Part shown: in pieces, positions 61,801 to 64,000 of the stretch | How the letters are laid out: each line of letters begins with the position of its first letter | Position numbering within the stretch: the stretch's first letter is position 1 | Assembly: GCF_051401765.1 (NCBI RefSeq) | Contig: NW_027480544.1 | Span: forward strand, 186,001-250,000 | From: Calliopsis andreniformis | Taxonomy: Eukaryota > Arthropoda > Insecta > Hymenoptera > Andrenidae | Direction of reading: 5' to 3' | Length of the DNA: 64,000 bases | Notes under the pieces: generated by a model | Databases searched by the model: none | What the model was told of the DNA's origin: nothing | Seen by the model: the letters and a program-made list of their open reading frames with translations, nothing else | Program-made: the position numbers and the translations under genes

Positions 61801-64000
61801 GAAGATAGAGTATTGATGATTGAAGATTGAGGATTGAGGATTGGGTGTTGAGGTTTGAGGACGAGGACTGACGGTTGACGATTGAGGTTTGAGGATTGAG
61901 GATTGAGGATTGAGGACTGAGGATTGAGGATTGAGGATTGTGCATTGAGGATTGCAGATTGTGGACTGAGGATTGAGGATTGAAGATTGAGTATTGAGGG
62001 TTGAAGATTGAGGATTGAGGATTGAGGATTTAGGATTGAGGATGAGGGCTGTGGGTTGAGGATTGAGGTTTGAGGACTGAGGACTGAGGATTGAGTATTG
62101 AGAATTGAGGATTGAGGATTGAGGATTGAAGAATGAGGATTGGGTATTGAGGATTGAAGAATGAGGAGTGAGGATTGAGGATTGAGGATTGAGGATTGAG
62201 GATTGAAGATTGAGTATTCAGGATTGGAGATTGACGATTGAGGATTGAGGACCGAGGATTGAGGATTGAGGATTGAAGGTTGAGTATTGAGGAATGACGA
62301 TTGACGATTGAGGATTGAGAATTGAGGATTGAGGATTGAGGAATGAGCATTGAAGATTGAGTATTGAGGATTGAACGTTGAGGATTGTGGATTGAGGATT
62401 GAGGATTCAGGATTGAATATTGAGGACTGGGGACTGAGTGTTGAGGGTTGAGTGATGAGAATTGATGTTTGTGGATAGAGATTTGAAGATTGAGGATTGG
62501 GTATTGGGGATTGTAGAATGAGGATTGAGGATTGAGTGTTGAGGATTGAGGATTGAGGATTGAATATTGAGTATTCAGTATTGGAGATTGACGATTGAGG
62601 ATTGATGACCGAGGATTGAGGATTGAGGATTGGAGATTGAGTATCGAGGATTGAAGATTGAGGATTGAGGATTGAGGATTGGGGATTGAGGATTGAATAT
62701 TGAGGATTGGGGACTGAGTGTTGAGGGTTGAGTGATGAGAATTGATGTTTGTGGGTACAGATTTGAAGATTGCAGGTTGAGTATTGAGCATTGAAGCCTG
62801 TGAATTGAGGATATTCTATTGAGGATTGAGGATTGACAACTGATTGTTGAGGACTGAGGGCTGAAATTGAGGATTCGGGGTTGAGAATTCAGGATTGAGG
62901 TTTGAGGACTGAGGATTGAGGATTGAGGATTGAGGACTGAGGATTGAAGATTGAGTATTGAGGATTGAAGGTTGAGGATTGAGGATTGGGGATTGAGGAT
63001 TGAGGATTGAAGATTGAGGATTGGGGATTGAGGATTGACGATTGAGTATTGAGCATTGACGACTGAGAATTGAGGATTGTGGATTGAGTATTGAGGATTG
63101 AGGATTGAGGATTGAGGATTGAAGATTGAATATTGATGATTGAAGATTGAGGATTGAGGATTGAGGGTTGCGGATTGAGGACGAGGACTCAGGGTTGAGT
63201 ATTGGTGTTTGAAGTCTGAGGATTGAGGATTGTGGATTGAGAATTGAGGATTGTGGATTGAGGATTGAAGATTGAGGATCCGGTATTGAGGATTGAAGAA
63301 TGAGAATTGAGGAGTGAAGACTGAGGATTGAGGATTGCAGTTTGAGTATTGAGGATTGAAGATTGAGGATTGAGGATTGAGGATTGAGGATTGAGGATTG
63401 AAGATTGAGGATTGGGGATTGAGGATTGACGATTGAGTATTGAGCATTGACGATTGAGAATTGAGGATTGTGGATTGAGTATTGAGGATTGAGGATTGAG
63501 GATTGAAGATTGAATATTGATGATTGAAGATTGAGGATCGAGGATTGAGAATTGAGGATTGATGATTGAAGATTGAGTATTGAGGATTGAAGATTGAGGA
63601 TTGAGGATTGCGGATTGAAGATTGAGGACTGAGTGTTGAGGGTTGCGTGATGAGGATTGATGTTTGTGGATTGAGATTTGAAGATTGAAGAATGGGGATT
63701 GAGTATTGAAAACTGTGAATTGAGGATATTCTATTGAGGATTGAGGATTGACAATTGATTGTTGAGGACTTATGGGTGAAGATTGAGGATTCAGGTTTGA
63801 GGATTCAGGATTGACGTTTGAGGACTGAGGATTGAGGATTGAGGATTGAGAATTGAGGATTGTGGATTGAGGATTGATGATTGAAGATTGCGTATTGAGG
63901 ATTGAAGATTGAGGATTGAGGATTGAGGATTGAGGATTGAGGATTGAAGATTGAGGATTTGGGATTGAGGACTGAGGATTGACGATTGAGTATTGAGCAT
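58818..64000 (+). repeat. Higher-order unit C2, start only (5,183 bp, cut by window end)
   Basis: The start follows C1 at +21685, sharing its 112-bp-short first interval (cores 58871 and 59394) and the cores at 59799 and 60763. It then differs by blocks: core 61595 is at +21908 and cores 62811 and 63726 are at +22265 relative to C1. It contains a half module at 62429 that I did not find in C1 but that A1 and A2 have. Near 63870 it lacks a 175-bp (25-heptamer) segment corresponding to about 3927-4101 of A1. The unit continues past the window. Confidence 0.85.
62429..62491 (+). repeat. Half module, C2 copy
   Basis: Same truncation as at 2480 and 18187 (left nine heptamers, then GAGGATT-GGGTATT-GGGGATT-GTAGAAT). 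I did not find it at the corresponding place in C1, so C1 and C2 differ here. Confidence 0.72.

Larger units (their letters stand above)
1..64000 (+). repeat. Heptamer satellite array (GAGGATT)n filling the window
   Basis: Every stretch I read can be split into 7-bp units close to GAGGATT. The most stable part is the junction TTGA; most substitutions fall on the middle bases, giving GAAGATT, GAGTATT, GAGAATT, GAGCATT, GAGGTTT, GAGGGTT, GAGGACT, GACGATT, GATGATT, GTGGATT, GGGGATT and CAGGATT. C is by far the rarest base on the + strand. No unique flanking sequence is seen at either end. The - strand reads as ILNPQSS in all three frames because the unit is stop-free there and 7 is coprime with 3; the + strand has TGA every 21 bp in each frame. 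No interval over 300 bases holds anything other than this repeat and the modules listed separately. Confidence 0.97.

Noticed and set aside
1..64000. Telomere repeat
   Set aside because: GAGGATT is not a telomere motif I know. The array is heterogeneous, has higher-order repeats and no terminal homogeneous tract. Telomerase-made DNA would be more uniform.
1..64000. CRISPR array
   Set aside because: No alternation of identical repeats with unique spacers; the DNA between modules is itself heptamer repeat, and module spacing varies from under 0.3 kb to over 4 kb.

Overview
This window contains no recognisable gene. All 64 kb is one uninterrupted tandem-repeat array built from a 7-bp unit, GAGGATT on the + strand (AATCCTC on the - strand). 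Neither end reaches unique sequence, so the array is longer than the window. I saw no tRNA, rRNA, transposase, CRISPR, promoter or terminator. The open frames, all on the - strand, follow from the repeat. The unit contains no stop in that orientation, and because 7 is not a multiple of 3, all three - frames read the same peptide, ILNPQSS. On the + strand TGA recurs every 21 bp in every frame.

The array has several levels of order. Level 1 is the heptamer and its one-base variants (GAAGATT, GAGTATT, GAGGACT, GAGGTTT, GACGATT and others). Occasional 6-bp units shift the register by one. Level 2 is a 203-bp module of 29 diverged heptamers with a core TATTCT, occurring about 78 times in eight recognisable classes (a-h). 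Level 3 is a set of long higher-order units, each opening with a class-a module: A1 (1-15707), A2 (15708-31247), B1 (31248-37132), C1 (37133-48103), B2 (48104-53715), B3 (53716-58817) and C2 (58818 to the window end, incomplete). A is about 15.6 kb. B (5.1-5.9 kb) shares A's two ends but has its own middle. C1 (11.0 kb) is A with 6.2 kb missing, an 866-bp tandem duplication and other changes. The order is A-A-B-C-B-B-C.

The differences between copies are clean block gains and losses (7, 42, 112, 167, 175, 741, 866 and about 6200 bp). Several breakpoints lie inside the 203-bp modules. This is what repeated unequal exchange between out-of-register copies would leave.

The organism cannot be fixed from this sequence. 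A long gene-free satellite with higher-order repeats is typical of eukaryotic heterochromatin or centromere-proximal DNA. From memory and unverified, heptamer arrays with an ATTGA core and spurious open frames of the SILN-x-Q type also occur between genes in some Bacteroidota, and cyanobacteria have heptamer STRR repeats. A very large bacterial array is therefore a less likely alternative. Because A1 and A2 are nearly identical over 15 kb, copy number and order should be confirmed on long reads.
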